Shown here one piece after another: positions 20,451 through 40,734 of a DNA stretch of 40,734 bases. The position numbers and the translations under genes were made by a program. Origin of the DNA: Azolla pinnata (Eukaryota > Streptophyta > Polypodiopsida > Salviniales > Salviniaceae); assembly GCA_037176905.1 (NCBI GenBank), contig JBBBWG010030132.1:7619-48352 (forward strand), written 5' to 3'. Within the stretch, counting starts at the first letter, position 1. Each line of letters begins with the position of its first letter. The notes beneath the pieces are model-generated. The model searched no databases and was not told the origin of the DNA. It saw nothing but the letters and a program-made list of their open reading frames with translations.

Positions 20451-22430
20451 GAAAGGATGACAGAATGGGAGCGAAAGGGTAGAGCTGCTCTTTTCCCAGA
20501 CACATAAGTAAGTACAAAGTCCTTTTTTTTATATATTTTAGATAGACTTTCGTTTTGTTTCTATTTTCATTGTCATAGTTCGATGCTGTTGCAAGGGTAA
20601 AGAAGTGAGTGTATCAAGCCTCCTCTGATATCATGGAGGGCTCTTTGTTGCATTTTGAAGCCCTTTCTAGTTGGGTTCGTTTCAATGTCATGATGAAGTT
20701 TCATCATTATTTTCTACCGTATAAAAATGCAAAGGCTGGAGAGAAATGAAGTGTCATAGACGTGAAGTATCATAGGACTTCTGAAAACTTGGTGAAAAGG
20801 TCGGCAGTTCATGATTTACCATAAGACCAGCTACTGCATTTGTTGAGACATCTTTGCAAACTTGCAACTATATCAAATGGAAAATGGGTTGCAGTTCATG
20901 ATTAACCACAACCGATGAAAGATTTGTGCACACTATTTGGGCACACTCTGGTGTTGATCCATACATCGAAGACATGCATCTTGATCGACAATTTGGGTTC
21001 TACTTATTTCCAATTCTTTATTGCTATAATGTTGTGGTAGAATATTCAAGATTTGGAAAAAGGGTATAGATAGTAGAATATTCAAGATTTAGAAAAAGGG
21101 TGTAGATAGAATGCTTAATTTTCTCAAGTTACATTGATTGCACTAAATAAACAGATTTTATGTCTTTTTTGTTTTCTTCTCCAGATTTAAAAATCAGAGG
21201 TGGATATGTCCAAGTGGGTTTTGAACCAGCGTCTGTTCCAGACAGCCCTCTTTCCCAAATTATCATCAGACTTTCCATTCCATTGATGAAATAAAATGGA
21301 AAAATGAGAAAAAATATCAGTGTGTATGTCAGCATGGCGAAAGAGCAAAGGTTTTTTGCTTGAATGCTGAACAATGTGGGCTTCATCTTTGTAATGGGAC
21401 TTCACTTCTGATCGCTTCAGTATTACAATTTATTCTAATGTTGATCCATTCAGGTGAATAATGATATCAGTAAGACGAAAATGAATGTGGTCACTCAGCT
21501 GATTTACCGGCATATTGTATTGTCAATAGACCTCTCATCATAGGAAGTGATCTATATATAACATATGCTGATAATATCTGTTTACTCCTTCAACATTGAT
21601 GATTTGGGTCTTTGTGTTTTTATCAAGCCGCATGTCATTTCAATGTACTGAAGAGGATCGGTTTGAAAGGCTGTATATAATTTTTTTGTATGATGTGGAT
21701 AATGGATATAGATTAAAATTCACAAGGGCTATAAGATATCTGAACTTGTACACCAAAAGTCCGTAGACTAGGTCATTACTAAGTAGATCATTTGCTTGTA
21801 GTATGTTTAGGAAGGTTTGATTGTTTCACATAAATAACATGGTTTATGGATTAGCACATTAGATGCCAGAAGCTACTTTTGAGCCAATCAATTGAATCTG
21901 ACTGGTTGCATTTACATCGTGAATCAGGCAAGCTTGTTCCTTCCACGGTAACTGATCAATATGTTTGAACCATGACTCATTCAAAATGTATAGAACACTA
22001 TGTAATGGAGCATGTATAGAGCTCCATAACAAGAGGTTTGGGCAGAGCAGAAAACCTTTTTCTCCGCAAACATGGAAAAGAATTGGTTGTCAAGGCATCA
22101 AAAAATTGGCTCAAGATGCTGTTCTTACATGTATTAGAGCAGAGAAGGTACACATTTGGGGACTTTGAGAGAAAGGTACCGGTCCACCGTAGCCTGTAGG
22201 AGAGAACTTGGGGCGTATGAATCCCACACCATAGCTATGGAGTTGGAAGGAGTGATCAGAAAACCAAGGTCTTTTGCCTGGGACAAAGAAGAAGACGATC
22301 CTGATCTCTCATGGTTTCTCATCGGCTTTTCGAGAGCTCCGTACCTGGCTATGGAGGTGAGAAGATAGACTCCTTGTTGATGCATGCAGAGCAAGAAAGA
22401 AAGAAGGAAGAAAGAATCTAGAAATTCACA
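20451..22430. other. Intergenic region between PPR and TH2
   Basis: The first few hundred bases are the likely PPR 3' UTR. A 35-bp tandem duplication lies at about 21040-21110. The frame at 22156-22368, with YESHTIAMELEGVI and LSWFLIGFSRAPYL, has coding-like composition but I do not recognise it. Nothing else is supported. Confidence 0.5.
21040..21110 (+). repeat. Two-copy 35-bp tandem repeat
   Basis: GTAGAATATTCAAGATTT(G/A)G or AG, followed by AAAAAGGGT(A/G)TAGATA, occurs twice back to back (starts near 21040 and 21075) with two differences. Confidence 0.9.
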
Positions 22431-25400
22431 ATGAGTGTTTTAACACTACCTATGTTGATCCAACATGCATTGGCAAGAAGAAGAGGCAGAGGAAGAAGAA
22501 CAGGGTGGACCCCGTTCCTCCACCATGTCTACTCCCCTTCTTCTTCTCCTTCTCCTTCTCCTTTGCTCTCCCTTCCACCTTCTTCTCCAGCTCCAATGGA
22601 CTTCAACCTCCGCTGCAATTCGAGCTTGGCAGACTTCCTGTGGGAGAAGAGCAAACCCCTCTCCATGGCCGCCCTGTATCACCCCTTCGTCGTCTCTTTG
22701 GCTGCGGGGAAGCTCCAGCTCAATGCTTTCAGGCACTACATCGCCCAAGATGCTTTCTTCTTGCAAGCTTTCTCCGATGCGTAAGCTAACGCTTTCTTTT
22801 CTCCTTCTTCCCTTCCCCCTTTTGGCATTTGTACCTTTCTGTTTTTCTATCTTTCCCATCTTCTTTCTGATCCCTCTGGAAAGATAAAATCGGAAGCCCT
22901 AAGCTTGTTCTTCTAGTAGACATAAACCCTAATCTCGCTTTTCCGCTGTGTTTTAGGTTCCCAAGCAAGTGTGGTTATTTTAGGGTTTTAGGCAAAATGA
23001 TGATGGTTCCTAGATTGGACTTCAAATAGATATTTTTGCAGGTTTTTGGCTGGAATAACCGAAGTTTTAGTCCACAACATAAGCTAAAGTTTGGTTCTTA
23101 AAATAATAGCTCTATTCCTTTTTGTTTTCTAGATGAAAGCCCAAATTTTCAGCCTTTAGATGGTGATTCTTGTCGATGTTTAACCAAGTCTCACGTCATT
23201 AGATAGTACAGGTTCGGATGAATTTTTTATTATGATTATATATAGGTATCGTCTTGCTCGTGAAAATGTTGACCACGACGCATTGAAGTTATCAATCAGT
23301 GACCTTCAACATGCTGTTGACAATGAACTCATGCTCCATTCCTCTTATGCCAAGGTAGAAGCAGCTGCTTCTCGAGCACATTTTGTCTCATTTTTAGATA
23401 TTTTTCTGTAGGCATTTCAAAAATTTCTATCACGTTAGGCTCAGTTTCATTCAACCACATGCCTATGTATTTTAGTAGTTTTTTAACGTCTGGGTTTTCT
23501 TTTTTGAAGTTTCTAGTTTTCCAGATAGGTTCATATTAACATTTTTGACTCCCGGAATTTCATATGAAGAATAAGAACATGGATGTTTCAGAATTGGGGT
23601 GTAGATCTCGCCAAGGAGAATAAACCAGACGCTGCCACGACCAAGTACACTGAATTCCTTTTGACAACAGCGTCAGGAAAAGGTGCCTTGAAGGAATATG
23701 AGAAAAGGAAAACCGGCACAGCAGCAAATAAAAATAAAATTGCATCTTTCACCATTGCAGCAATGACCCCATGTATGAAGCTGTATTCATTTCTGGGACA
23801 AGAAATTTCCACGACCTTCAATGAAGGTTATCATGGCTCTGTATATTGTGACTGGATTGCAACATATTCCTCCAAGTCTTTTCAGGTTTTCCAAAAATCA
23901 TTGATCATATGCATAAAATGAATATACTTAGAACGAAATGCCAACATATCACTAACATGTTGAGAATTTAGCCAAATATCTCTCCGCATTAGGGGTTACT
24001 GGATTTTGACTGGTCCAAAACATTACTAGTAGCTAAAAGTATAATTAAAACTTTGGATTATTCTGGTATTTACCCAAGAACTAGAGTCATCTTAGTCGAA
24101 GTTCATATTATTTTCATTTATTCGACAGCTGCATTAGGAGCTTATGTACAATTAATTTGCTCATTGATCTTTCTACTTTGGCTGAAACACGATGTTACGA
24201 ACGTTTGTTTGATTTTTTGCCAGGCATCGACTCAGGTAATTGAGCAACTACTTGATTGTCTAGCGAACTATTTGGATAAAGAGGATTTCGAGTATGTTGA
24301 GAGACTTTACCTCCAAGCTTTGAAGTTGGAATTGGACTTCTTTTCTGCTCAGCCTAACTGCGACTGTCCACTTCTACCTTTCATCAAATCACAAACCAGT
24401 GATTCTAGATCTTCCTATTTGTTGATGTCTGATTTTGATTTGACTTGCACAATGACGGATTCATGTACTGTCCTAGCCGATGCTACTATAAGGAATGCCT
24501 CCAAACACGGAGAAAAGCATCACACCAGCATCAAACAAACATGGGAATTCTTAAAGAAATCCTACGGTACTCAATATAACAACATCATTCATCTTCTGGA
24601 GGATGCAGGTTAGATCTAATATTATTAATGAATTTTATCCTTTTCATCTTTTCCTCATTTTCCAAATGATGTCTGCAATGTTGTATGTGGTCAGATTCTC
24701 ATCACAGTACATTTTTGCCAATGCGTGTGAATTATGTCCACATTAATTACTTGAGAAAATTTTAATAGGATCTTGTAAACAGTAGCTTTTATATGGGATG
24801 ATAAGTTGTCACCCCATTTTGGTTGGGAAAACAATGTGGTTGTAATCTATGGGACAATTCTTATTTAGTTTGCCTAAAAATAGGTCTTTTAATATTGAGC
24901 TGTAACAACTTAAGAATATCATCATTGAGAATAATGTACATATATAGATATCAGGTTGTTAACATGCTGAAGTTTCTGTTGATATTTATGCAGGTAATCC
25001 TCAGACGAATTATGATGACATCGGCTTGCGTGCATTCCTCGAAAAATTATCACAGTTTGAGGTAGATTCAAATTCTGAATTGATAAGGAAAAGTGCTTTA
25101 CAAGGACTAGAGCTGGAAGAGGTTAGGAGAATTGGTGGTGAAATCCCTCTACATGAAGGATGTTCAGACTTTTTTAAAGAAGTTTGCAAGTATAGTAATG
25201 TTATGGTTCATATCATCTCAGTTTGTTGGAGTAAAGCCCTTATCGAAGGTGCTTTATCAAAGAGTAAGTATTTTTTATGATTAACTTACAGAACAAAATA
25301 CTATTGACAGTAAGAAATCTTGTGAAAATTTTATTAAGAAAATTACTTGTAATGTCAAAACATGAGGTGTTTTACACGGAATGGTTCACAACCTTGAGGT

Positions 25401-26066
25401 TATGCGGTATAAGCTTTACTCACAGGATGCCCATCCATTTATTGATTGAATGCTTAACCTTAGGGTTCAAAGTTACGTGGCTTAGCAACACACAGTCGCT
25501 TCATACTTTATAATTTCTTCTAATTGGTTCCTACACTTCACACTTACATTTTATGTGCAGGTTTTTACTGATAGAGCTGAATTAATTTATCTGAAATATG
25601 CTCTCAACTGTTCCTAATAATAACACTTTCTTTTGTTGCCTCAGGAAGTATGGATTTCATTAAAGTACATTCAAATGAGCTTTCCTTGAGTGGGTCTTCC
25701 ACATCCGGTGACATCATAAGAGTGCTTGAAACCCCATTCGATAAGGAGAGGACTTTGCAGGAGATACTTAAACATGTAGATCTTTCTGGACCTACAATAA
25801 CTATTTATATCGGTGACAGTGTCACTGATCTTCTATGTTTGCTCGAATGTGACATCGGCATTGTTATTGGTTCAAGCTCTTCCTTGAAGAAGGTAGCACG
25901 ATCATTTGGGATTTCCATGATACCATTATACAAGGAAACTGTACAGCAGATTAAGTCTGCACATTCAGAGGGGTGGCAAAAGTCAAAGGGGGTTATTTAC
26001 ACTGTTTCAAATTGGCATGAAATCTCTGCTTTCATGATTGGCTCATCGCCTCCTAATGGGACATAA
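22431..26066 (+). CDS. TH2: TH2: TenA-HAD fusion, thiamine monophosphate phosphatase and thiamine salvage
   Basis: Six exons: 22431-22780, 23246-23354, 23592-23885, 24224-24608, 24994-25263 and 25645-26066. All are GT-AG with matching phases, giving 609 residues. The N-terminal half is a TenA domain (HPFVVSLAAGKL, FRHYIAQDAFFL, YTEFLL.TASGKG, TPCMKLYSFLGQE, LELDFFSAQP). The C-terminal half is a HAD-type phosphatase with the nucleophile motif SDFDLTCT (Asp321, Asp323) and motif IV YIGDSVTDLLCLLE (near Asp527 and Asp531). Plant TH2 dephosphorylates thiamine monophosphate and salvages thiamine breakdown products. The first ATG (22431) follows an in-frame TAG at 22419 and gives an Arg- and Ser/Pro-rich leader of about 55 residues, suited to organelle import. 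A second ATG at 22596 would give a 554-residue form without it. Arabidopsis TH2 has about 617 residues. No broken motif is seen. Confidence 0.95.
22506..22590 (+). repeat. Pyrimidine-rich CTTCTCC tract in TH2 exon 1
   Basis: CTTCTTCTCCTTCTCC-type repeats encode the Ser/Pro-rich part of the long TH2 leader (SPSSSPSPSPLLSLPP). It is low complexity and likely to vary in length between related genomes. Confidence 0.75.
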
Positions 26067-27391
26067 CTTTCCTCTTCTCAGTTAAAAGCATCAGGTTATT
26101 GTATTCAAGCATTAATTCTGCAACAAATCCATCGATTCCATGGGTGAAAATCAGGCAGCAGAAGTTCTAAATAAATTATGGAACCTTGCCGACTGTTAAC
26201 ATTCAAATAATGATTCAAACTGTTTTTGGCCCTTTGTGACAAAACTTAATGATTCAAACTGTAGTTGGAACGTGGAAGTAGTATGAAGATAATTTTTTGC
26301 GCCAAAATTAGTAGTGTGAGCAAGTTTTGGCTATGATGGTGTAATGAGGATGTCAAAGTGTTATAATCTCTGCAATTTAGATAACACTATTTGATATGCT
26401 TTGTGAGCAGACCGATTTGCTAATCTCCTTGTATCCTACCCTAGAATTTCGCTCCCACTCCACTTGTGAAACCATGCTTGGAAATCATGATATGCTATCA
26501 GATTACAACCATACTGGTTAAGCATCATTTCATTTGCAATCAGTTTATAACCTATTGTAGAACATCCTTTCATCCACAAGATAAGGGAGGTAATTAAAGT
26601 CTCCCACTTAGTTTTGGATAAGTGGAAATGGTCATTTATCAGAAATAAAAGAAAAACTTCTTATGGTGTTAGGTCTTCCCTTTGAACTTGTCATAAACGA
26701 ATTTAGGATTCCTATGAAGTAACTAATTGTAGCTGACAAATTATTACTATTTTTCCTGGTGGGGATTATAATGTCTTTGAGTTTTCCCCTTAAAAGAGTC
26801 GTCACCATAATACAAGCCTAAGGTAGACTGTATGTTTCTAAATCTGATACGGAAGTTAAGGTTCACACAATGGGCTATCAATGCAATCGACATCGACTAA
26901 AAAAGCCAAGAATAAATCTGACCAAAAAACAAACCTCTTAAAGTTATTTGCTTAGAAGCAATTTTCTGTTCATTTCTATTGTTTAACTTTAGAAAGCAGA
27001 AAACACAACCAACTGTAACAAACAAAGCTCATGAACAGTCATTAAGTTCATGAAAAGGTTTCAATGGTTTTCTGAAGCAAATGAATGAATTGCTCTTAAT
27101 TGAGAGATTAACAAGGCATTATATTACAGCTTTTATTCAAAATCCTCAGAATTTACATCTCATCAACTTCTCTATACAGTTTTGTATTTTCCTCCATAAT
27201 TCTGATCATTACTTCTATGACATGGTACCATGGTAAGCTTTGAGACTCACCCTTTACTTATCCTTCTTTTGGCATTTGTATAAATGCTGCTTATAATGAG
27301 AGATAAAAATTTCCTCATGGAATATAAAAATGCTATAAGTCTGCTATTTTGTGGCATATTATTATCCTGCCATCACACACTGTGGTATGTA
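26067..27391. other. Intergenic region between convergent TH2 and exonuclease genes
   Basis: About 1.3 kb holding the 3' UTRs of two genes that point toward each other. No open frame above 60 codons and no repeat or RNA gene is seen. Confidence 0.7.
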
Positions 27392-30300
27392 CTAAATTTC
27401 TGATCTAGACTTTCTCATATTTCTCTGAGCAGATGGGCCGGGCCCTCGTGTCCACATGGCATACTTCAAACCACGTTGAGCTCGCAAGACATTAATATGC
27501 TTCTCTAGCTTTTCAAAGGCATCTGCATCATTGAGGTTGTGCCTCTGAACACACCACTCTTGTTCGAGGCATACAGGAAGATCCCTGAAAAATCCCAGTA
27601 TTTTCGTCAGACAACCATGATAAGACATTTTCTAAGTGATGCATTAACCTTTGGATAACCAATTACTGAAAGAAGGAGCATTTGAAAAGGAAACCTCAAA
27701 GAAATTTCAAGAAATCTGAGGAACAATAATGTATTCGATAAAAACAATTAGTAAAACCCTCAATAAGTTACAAATATTTAAACCAGAACAATCTAATGTG
27801 AAATTGATCAGTGGAATTAGAGTGAGTGGTTTCACATTACTTTTGAAAATCATAAATATGGCCTCTGAGGAAAAGTGATGATACTATAAGAAAAACATTA
27901 TTTTCACATCACCAAGAAACTCACCGTCGCAAACGAAGGACTTCAAGGTTCTTTCGGAGTATGGACTCATACTTGACAAGAGCTTCATGAACGTATGGTT
28001 TTCCAACAGTTCTCTTGGATGCAACATTGAGAAGATTCTCAAGAGATCCATGTTTTATAAGAAGTTTCAAAGCTGTTTTTCGGCCAAATCCAGGAACAAC
28101 ATCTGTAAGCCCAATGACATTATCGATTTTGTCACCCAAGAGACATCCTGCAAAGAAAGGTCAAACTTATTATCCAGCAATCCAAAGGCAAATAAATATT
28201 ACCCCTTTCATTTTGGATATTAACCACAAAACCAATAGGAACTAACTAAAACCAGAATATTACTCCAGGGAATCGTGGTAAAATTTTAAATATAATAGCA
28301 TGAAAGCACATGTTGAGAACTTGGAAATATATAAAATTTTAGGGTTATCCTCAAAGTATCACAAATGGAAAACTATCATTATCAATGACCCATCATTTGA
28401 GGCTGTATATTTAATTTCGTTCATGTTAAATTGAGAAATTCGCCTACTATCTTAAGAGCCATGCAAACATGATTGGCAATTGGCTTAAATAGAGAGAGAT
28501 CACAGAAACTCACGAAGTCCGAGCTCAATATCAGGATGACTGTCATGTTGGCGGAAATAGTCCTTGTGTGTGTAAAATGACCATCTTTCAAGGTCTGCCA
28601 TTGGAAACACTATCTGCACCTTGTCACAGAGTAGTTGTTTGAAATCCTTATCCGGTGATGCAATTTTCACATGCATTCCCTTCATCAGAGCTTTTTCTGT
28701 TAATGAAGCCACAACATCATCGGCTTCAGCATCTTCTATGCTTACAATCTGTTTAATGTCAATATTAAGAAATCAGATAATAATTTAGATATAAAAACTT
28801 ACACAAATTGGTTTGTTTTCATTATAGGCATACAGGAATATGGCATTCCCTCATGCAGTCTTTGATGAAGGGGAATGCTTCTCGTAAGTCTGCATCATCA
28901 CCTATCCATGTTTGCCTCTTTCTTGATGATGAGAGAGGAACAAAACTGTTCCGATTCGCTTTGTAAGTGGGTAGCAAATTCCTCCGGAATTCATTCCCCT
29001 TCTCTCCATCCATTACCTGTCAACAGTTTTCTCTTCATTAGTTGTACCTATTAATTCTATTTAAACCATTCTGACAGCCATTGCATAACATCCAAATCAA
29101 AACAAATATTACTCTTCTGGAGACCATACGCTTTTCTCTGCTTATATCAATATATGTCATTTTTACCCTATCAGAGCTATAACTGCCTTTCTTGTTAACC
29201 TTCGCTAAAGTATCTTTGACAAACATTTGAAAACCCACTAAATTCAGAGTTTCCACGTTGAAGAACAAGTCATGTAAAAAGGCTCAGATGAGTAAGGAAA
29301 TCATCACCATGATAAGCTTGTAGGTGGCAACTACAAATGCAATGTCATACAACAAATGGCAGCCAGATCCTTCAAGAAAATCTCAGAACGTAAACTCACA
29401 TCATAGCCCCGTAACAATAATTACTCGATGACTTGAACCATGGGTTGACTTTCTATAAACACACTTCTCAGTTGCAGTACTCATAGGACAAGTTTGACTT
29501 GTCATTCTCCCAAGAAAAGATTTAGTTATAAATAGACCCAATAAACCAACACCAAAGATGTGTACCTTTCATGACTCAAAACCATGAAAACGTGAAATAA
29601 TGTATACGTTAATTAGCATAAATCTTATTGAAATGACAAACTATTTGTCAATCAAGCTACTGTGATGACTCAAACTAAATAATTTAAAGCACGATCATCT
29701 TATTGGAATTGCCACTTCGGAATCTCAACGTGCCATGGAAGTGATATGCATAAACTTCATGAAGGGGTAACCTTGCCAACCAGTGTGGGCAGTTACTCCT
29801 AAATGACAAAGGAAATGACATGGTTATGAAATATTTCTCATAAGATATAATATGTATGTTGGGTATTTTGGAAGCACTTAATGTAGTACACTTAAAATTA
29901 AATATTGTTACATACTTATACATACATACATCCGTATATAGATAGATAGATATACATTTTATATATGTCAAGCTCAAAGACATATACTCAAAATTAAATG
30001 TTGTTGAATACTTACATATATATACTTCTATTGTATTGAGTGTCATCACAATGCGTATCTATGTGTATATATTTTATGCGTGCATGTATTTTATGTGCGT
30101 ATGTATGCATGTATGTCCGCATGTATGTCTGTGCGTGTCCAATAAACATACACGAAAGCCACGACTTACCGCAATGACGGGTTGTGTCTGGGTCACATGA
30201 AGCAGGGACTTGAGCCAGAAGAGAAGCGAGGAAGGGCTAGGCTTGCTGCCCTTGTAGCAGAGAGGAGAAACGTCGAGCAGGTACAAGTCCGTGCAAGAAG

Positions 30301-30463
30301 CAGTGGAGGGGGAGGGTGCTGGGGCGTCATCCTGGTGGGCGCGGGCGCTGGCGAGAAGAGCAGGGCTCTGTTTGGGGTTCTTACGGCGCAGACGGAGCTG
30401 AGGCAATGGAGCTGCTTGTTGGAGAGGCAGAGCTGGCGATGGCGACAGGAAGAGCAGCACCAT
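27392..30463 (-). CDS. 5'-3' exonuclease family protein (FEN/PIN-like superfamily), probably organellar
   Basis: Five exons read on the minus strand: 30463-30170, 29016-28834, 28748-28514, 28147-27925 and 27584-27392. All have GT-AG ends and consistent phases, giving 375 residues. After a Leu/Pro/Arg/Ala-rich leader of about 55 residues that looks like a transit peptide come LYLLDVSPLCYKGS, VMDGEKG..FRR...YKANR, EADDVVASL (167-175), ASPDKDFKQLL and GDKIDNVIGL, then a helix-turn-helix PGFGRKTALKLL near 257-268. These acidic motifs and the H3TH are the metal- and DNA-binding elements of the bacterial PolI 5' nuclease/FEN family. Similar plant proteins (Arabidopsis At1g34380/At3g52050 type) are annotated as 5'-3' exonucleases, expected to act in plastid or mitochondrial DNA repair or replication. 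The start codon lies 68 bp from an assembly gap, so a longer 5' exon cannot be excluded. Intron 1 is 1.15 kb. Confidence 0.92.
29905..30130. repeat. TACA/GTAT-rich microsatellites in exonuclease intron 1
   Basis: CATACATACATC, GATAGATAGATA and GTATGTATGCATGTATGT runs lie in the first intron. The frames across them are repeat translations. Confidence 0.8.
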
Positions 30464-30531
30464 GGATGGGGATTTCTCTGTGGAACAGAGACTCTGGTTT
30501 TTGTTGGGCGAAATGCAGCTATGGTTCTTCT

Positions 30532-30631
30532 NNNNNNNNNNNNNNNNNNNNNNNNNNNNNNNNNNNNNNNNNNNNNNNNNNNNNNNNNNNNNNNNNNNNN
30601 NNNNNNNNNNNNNNNNNNNNNNNNNNNNNNN
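30532..30631. other. Assembly gap (100 N)
   Basis: Exactly 100 N immediately upstream of the exonuclease gene. The true length is unknown, so the distance and even the linkage between the exonuclease and XRN genes rest on scaffolding. Confidence 0.99.
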
Positions 30632-31989
30632 GTTTAATCGATACGGATGCTCTTACAATCGGTTCGCTTTCCGTAATCGATTACTAACTAGCAAGTCAAA
30701 AATTGATCTGAATGCGATCCTGATGCACTCCGAATTCGATTCGTTCGAGACATTTCAGGCTGATCGGCTCTGTTTAAGCGCTCGCTACATCGGGCTCGTT
30801 TGGTCTGAACGACAAGTTCGGCTCAATTTAGTTGCATTATTTTAGAGCATGTTAGTTCGAGTCTCGCTGATCGATTCTGCGGGACTGTGTAATCAATCGG
30901 CTTTTACTGGACTACTCTAATGACACCTCGTCAATGAACAGTTGTAGCGCAATCCTCTGTTGAAGTGCCTAGGAATCGAAACTATTTAAATCGACAATCA
31001 AGCCGATTCCCTTCACACAAGTTTGCAAATACCCGTTAGTCGTAATATCGAATAACAAAGAAAACAGCTGCAACATAAATCGACGAATTTTAACAGGTCC
31101 CAAATATAGCTATGAACACTAAATGCCCTCTCCCAATTGAAGAGTCGCCAAAGGACTTTTAACACTGACCCGAGAGGTGATAAATCGCTAGGCAAAACTC
31201 TTCAAACAAAGAATCTTTAGCGAGAAATAGCGATCATGGATAGCCAATGTTTTCAAACCAACTCCATCCAAGATTCAACGCTACATGTGACCTTCCATAA
31301 TAGAATACACCCATAAAAGCCTAATCACTAAACCACAAACACAGAGCTTCATCCAATGTGGTAGATGGAATGTGGCATATGGCCTTAAGAATCACATAAG
31401 AGAAAATGAACCTTGCATCAAATGGCACTACTGACTGACAATCTGATCATCATAGAAAGCACAGGAACATGAAAGAAATCTCCAGAAAGCCACATGGGTC
31501 TTCCAAGGATGAAGCAAAAATTTAGAGCATCAGAGCTACATATATATTGAATATTACATTTGGAGAAGCTTGAGAGTAGACTATATATAGGTGATGGCTC
31601 AGAAAATCCACCCCAAAAGTTGTGTGCAAAGTCAATTGCAACATATCTGAAAAATGTGAAGGCTCCAGAAGCCAAATATTCTCTGCTTGAACCCTGAATG
31701 AGTTCACTCTTACAAAAAAAGCATGGAAAGCCTCATTGCTTTGCTACCCATGTGATGCATGCTCCAGTATGAGGTACACAGTACCCTCTAATACAGGAAT
31801 GCCAAAAAATTCCTCCCAATTTGTTTTCCGTTTGATCCACCTCGCAAAATGGTGGACCCTTCTACCATTGGAAAATACATCGACTCGTCCAATGTCAAAA
31901 GAAAGCTGGCCTTTGTTACCAGCAAATCTCCATTTTTGTCTTTCCATCATCAATTGATTGCCTTCCCCACCCACCATCATAGTATTCGT
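30632..31989. other. Region downstream of XRN, no firm gene
   Basis: No recognised protein. The minus-strand frame 31744-31980 is open for 78 codons with a coding-like composition (KWRFAGNKGQLSFDIGR, WEEFFGIPVLEGTVYLIL), but I cannot assign it. An upstream in-frame stop and the lack of a clear acceptor argue against its being an XRN exon. The XRN 3' UTR must lie in this stretch. Confidence 0.45.
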
Positions 31990-40438
<8,449 letters not shown>

Positions 40439-40524
40439 GGCTCCTCTTACACGTTTTTTGTTGGTAAGTTAAGAATCTCGCTGCAGTGGTTCCATGAACC
40501 AATCATTAGAGGGAAATGTAGATC

Positions 40525-40734
40525 GATATGCAAATACAGAGAATGAATCTGCTGGACGCAAAATAACAAGAAACCCAAACGAAAAGCACGACATTTTCAT
40601 CATCGAACCAAGCAAGACGCATTGACAAGACTGATATGCAAATACAGAGAATGAATTTGCTGGACGCAAAATAACAAGAAACCCAAACGAAAAGCACGAC
40701 ATTTTCATCATCGAACCAAGCAAGACGCATTGAC
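40525..40734 (+). repeat. Near-perfect 108-bp tandem duplication at the window edge
   Basis: The stretch beginning GATATGCAAATACAGAGAAT at 40525 recurs at 40633. Over the 102 compared bases I find one difference (AATC versus AATT). The second copy is cut by the window end, so more copies may follow. It lies about 90 bp upstream of the XRN start codon, in its 5' UTR or promoter. Confidence 0.95.

Noticed and set aside
21190-21260. tRNA-like motif on the minus strand (GCTGGTTCAAAA)
   Set aside because: The T-arm stem does not pair (GCTGG against CCCAC) and no acceptor or anticodon arm can be built.
24053-24223. Plus-strand open frame extending TH2 exon 4 upstream
   Set aside because: It is intron sequence; the CAG acceptor at 24223 joins FQ to ASTQ in phase, as in TH2 proteins.
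40469-40730. Minus-strand frames with internally repeated protein sequence
   Set aside because: They are translations of the 108-bp tandem duplication, not a repeat protein.

Overview
This is nuclear DNA of a land plant. The genes have many short GT-AG introns, coding exons are separated by AT-rich introns, microsatellites are abundant, plant-type telomere motifs (CCCTAAA) occur inside the window, and every recognisable protein is of a plant family. A decayed PLS-type PPR fragment resembling the large PPR families of ferns and lycophytes hints at a seed-free vascular plant, but the sequence alone does not settle the clade. Two runs of exactly 100 N (18641-18740 and 30532-30631) are scaffold gaps of unknown true size.

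Layout. 1-7480 holds no gene I can support: microsatellites, a diverged dispersed repeat pair and an AT-rich stretch that looks like decayed transposon DNA. 7484-7870 is a broken PPR fragment. 8963-13203 (+) is a seven-exon LSD1-type zinc-finger gene. 14976-17547 (+) is an eight-exon PEX11 gene of the plant c/d/e type with an unusual Pro/Gln-rich N-terminal extension. 17548-19130 is repeat-rich: tandem duplications, interstitial telomere-like repeats and a gap. 19176-20450 (+) is an intronless P-class PPR gene. 22431-26066 (+) is a six-exon TH2 gene (TenA fused to a HAD phosphatase). 27392-30463 (-) is a five-exon FEN/PIN-superfamily 5'-3' exonuclease, probably organellar. 31990-40438 (-) is an XRN-type 5'-3' exoribonuclease with more than 20 exons. 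The right edge is a near-perfect 108-bp tandem duplication just upstream of XRN.

The genes are ordinary housekeeping and stress genes and form no operon-like system: LSD1 (cell-death control), PEX11 (peroxisome division), PPR (organellar RNA), TH2 (thiamine salvage), and two nucleases of the same fold superfamily head to tail on the minus strand. I did not find a clearly new biological system. The most interesting signals are a stop-free, multiple-of-three intron inside the conserved LSD1 tail (an exitron candidate), a PEX11 intron minisatellite whose units repeat the real splice-donor sequence, a GC-AG intron in XRN, and the telomere-associated repeat block that runs up to the PPR start codon.
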